DNA of 7,259 bases from Betaproteobacteria bacterium SG8_40 (GTDB lineage: Bacteria; Pseudomonadota; Gammaproteobacteria; Burkholderiales; Eutrophovitaceae), in assembly GCA_001304425.1 (NCBI GenBank), contig LJTS01000140.1, positions 1 to 7,259 of the forward strand. Direction: 5' to 3'. Positions 6,176 through 7,259 of this stretch are shown one piece after another (the first letter of the stretch is position 1; each line of letters opens with the position of its first letter). A program made the position numbers and the translations under genes. The notes below the pieces were generated by a model. The model did not search any database. It saw only the letters and a list, made by a program, of their open reading frames with translations, and was not told where the DNA came from.

Positions 6176-7259
6176 GTGACTTTTAAAACATTATCCAGGG
6201 TGGGCGCTTTGAGAAGGATTTCCACGTGTGCAGTGGTCGCCGGCGCGTTCATCGCCGTGGCGAGTCTGCAGTCATACGCCGCTGGCCTCGGGCGCTTGGA
6301 AGTGAAGTCGGTACTCGGTGAACCGTTGCGGGCAGAAGTTGCCGTGTCAGCCAAGCCCGACGAGGTCCGCTCGCTTCAGGCGCGCCTTGCCTCCCCAAGC
6401 GCCTATGAGGCCGCGGGGCTTGTCTATACCGATATCGTTTCCCAGCTTTCCGTCACCTTGAGGAAGGATGACGGTAGTGAGCCTTCACTTACCGTTACCT
6501 CGTCAGGGCCCATCAACGAGCCTGTGGTCGATTTGCTACTCGAATTGACCTGGTCGTCGGGTCGGGTGACGCGTGAGTACACAGCGTTCATCGATCCTCC
6601 TTTTATTGTCGCCGAACGCGAAAAGCGGCGCGTCGAGGAGGAGAAGGCCGCCGCGGACGCCGCGCGGGCAGCGCGCGGCGCCGAAACGCGACCCGCCGAG
6701 GTTCCGGATGCGCCGACCCCGCAACCGCTGCCATCGACGGTTGCCGAAGGCACTGCACCCGAAGGACAGGTCGCGCAAGAAGAGACGGTTGCCGGGGACG
6801 AAGAGCAGATGTCCGCCGAGGCAACCGAGACCGTTTCCGAGATGGAAACGGAGCAAGCGCAGGTAGCCGAGCCAACATCAGGAACAGTGGAGACAATTGG
6901 CGGGACTGATCCCACTCTGTTTACGGCGGCGCCCACGGTATCGGCCCCGGTCGACACTGCAATGGCGACGGATGAGTACGGTGCGGAATCAGACATCGGT
7001 GTGATTCGCGGCGATACGCTGTCCAGCATCGCTCTTGCCAGGAAACCCGAAGGCGTCACATTGGAACAGATGCTTGTGGTGCTGTTCCGAAACAATCCGG
7101 AGGCGTTTTCCGGCAACAACATGAACCGCCTGCGCACCGGCAAGGTCATCCGTTTGCCGAATCCGGCTGAGTATTCGCAGCTGAACGTGAAGCAGGCCAG
7201 GGAAGAGGTGCGTGTTCAGTACGCTGACTGGAACGCCTACCGGGAGCGTGTCGCGGCTG
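6176..7259 (+). CDS. fimV: FimV-family peptidoglycan-binding pilus assembly/polarity protein, N-terminal part
   Basis: Partial: 361 codons are open to the window end with no stop. FimV/HubP proteins are inner-membrane, peptidoglycan-binding proteins needed for type IV pilus assembly, twitching motility and polar organisation. Visible in order are an Arg-rich n-region and hydrophobic signal segment (residues about 15-34, likely cut near SYA/AG), and the FimV core beginning AGLGRLEVKSVLGEPLRAEV (36-55) and running to FIDPPF (138-143). A short charged helix EREKRRVEEEKAAADAARAA (148-167) and an acidic Pro/Thr/Glu-rich linker (about 170-270) follow. Next is a LysM domain (IRGDTLSSIA to GKVIRLP, 277-328), then the characteristic AREEVRVQYADWNAYRERVA. 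The start is uncertain. GTG 6176 is the longest choice but has no ribosome site. GTG 6200 and TTG 6209 also give good signal peptides, and TTG 6209 has AGGG 8 bases before it. Confidence 0.92.
   Translation, partial: MTFKTLSRVGALRRISTCAVVAGAFIAVASLQSYAAGLGRLEVKSVLGEPLRAEVAVSAKPDEVRSLQARLASPSAYEAAGLVYTDIVSQLSVTLRKDDGSEPSLTVTSSGPINEPVVDLLLELTWSSGRVTREYTAFIDPPFIVAEREKRRVEEEKAAADAARAARGAETRPAEVPDAPTPQPLPSTVAEGTAPEGQVAQEETVAGDEEQMSAEATETVSEMETEQAQVAEPTSGTVETIGGTDPTLFTAAPTVSAPVDTAMATDEYGAESDIGVIRGDTLSSIALARKPEGVTLEQMLVVLFRNNPEAFSGNNMNRLRTGKVIRLPNPAEYSQLNVKQAREEVRVQYADWNAYRERVAA

Noticed and set aside
6424..7149. Minus-strand frame of 241 codons opposite fimV.
   Set aside because: Ser/Val/Ala low-complexity translation with no domain, lying under a clear FimV reading frame on the + strand.
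1..7259. Mobile elements, CRISPR arrays, defence or toxin-antitoxin genes, tRNA or rRNA.
   Set aside because: None found: no transposase, no regularly spaced repeats, no unassigned gene-sized gap, and no clover-leaf-like structure in any spacer.

Overview
The window carries ordinary proteobacterial housekeeping genes, all on the + strand. It is GC-rich and tightly packed, and no reading frame is interrupted. The order aroC (3' end) - MFS transporter - leuC - leuD - leuB - asd - fimV (5' end) points to a beta- or gammaproteobacterium outside the enteric group. The leuCDB-asd-fimV run is known from Pseudomonas-like gammaproteobacteria and many betaproteobacteria. LeuC, LeuD and Asd are full-length proteobacterial types, and LeuD has the extra loop near residues 52-60 that the shorter enteric protein lacks. 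I cannot name a genus from the sequence.

Layout: bases 2-280 are the C-terminal end of chorismate synthase (aromatic amino acid pathway). A 113-base gap with a GC-rich hairpin follows. Bases 394-1539 encode a 12-helix major facilitator of the HcaT/MFS_1-like type. The 103-base spacer before leuC holds a hairpin just after the transporter stop, then an extended -10-like promoter overlapped by a perfect 7+7 palindrome. leuC (1643-3049) and leuD (3072-3713) encode the two subunits of isopropylmalate isomerase. leuB (3814-4878) encodes isopropylmalate dehydrogenase, and asd (4940-6055) aspartate-semialdehyde dehydrogenase. A 120-base AT-rich spacer leads into fimV, which is cut by the window end after its signal peptide, FimV core domain, acidic linker and LysM domain.

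LeuCD and LeuB carry out consecutive steps of leucine synthesis (2-isopropylmalate to 3-isopropylmalate to the 2-keto acid). leuA, the first step, is not in the window. Asd supplies aspartate semialdehyde for lysine/diaminopimelate, threonine and methionine. fimV is a cell-envelope/polarity gene that conventionally follows this cluster and probably has its own expression signals. I found no mobile element, CRISPR array, RNA gene, phage gene or defence system. The points worth a second look are small regulatory structures in the spacers, not a new system.
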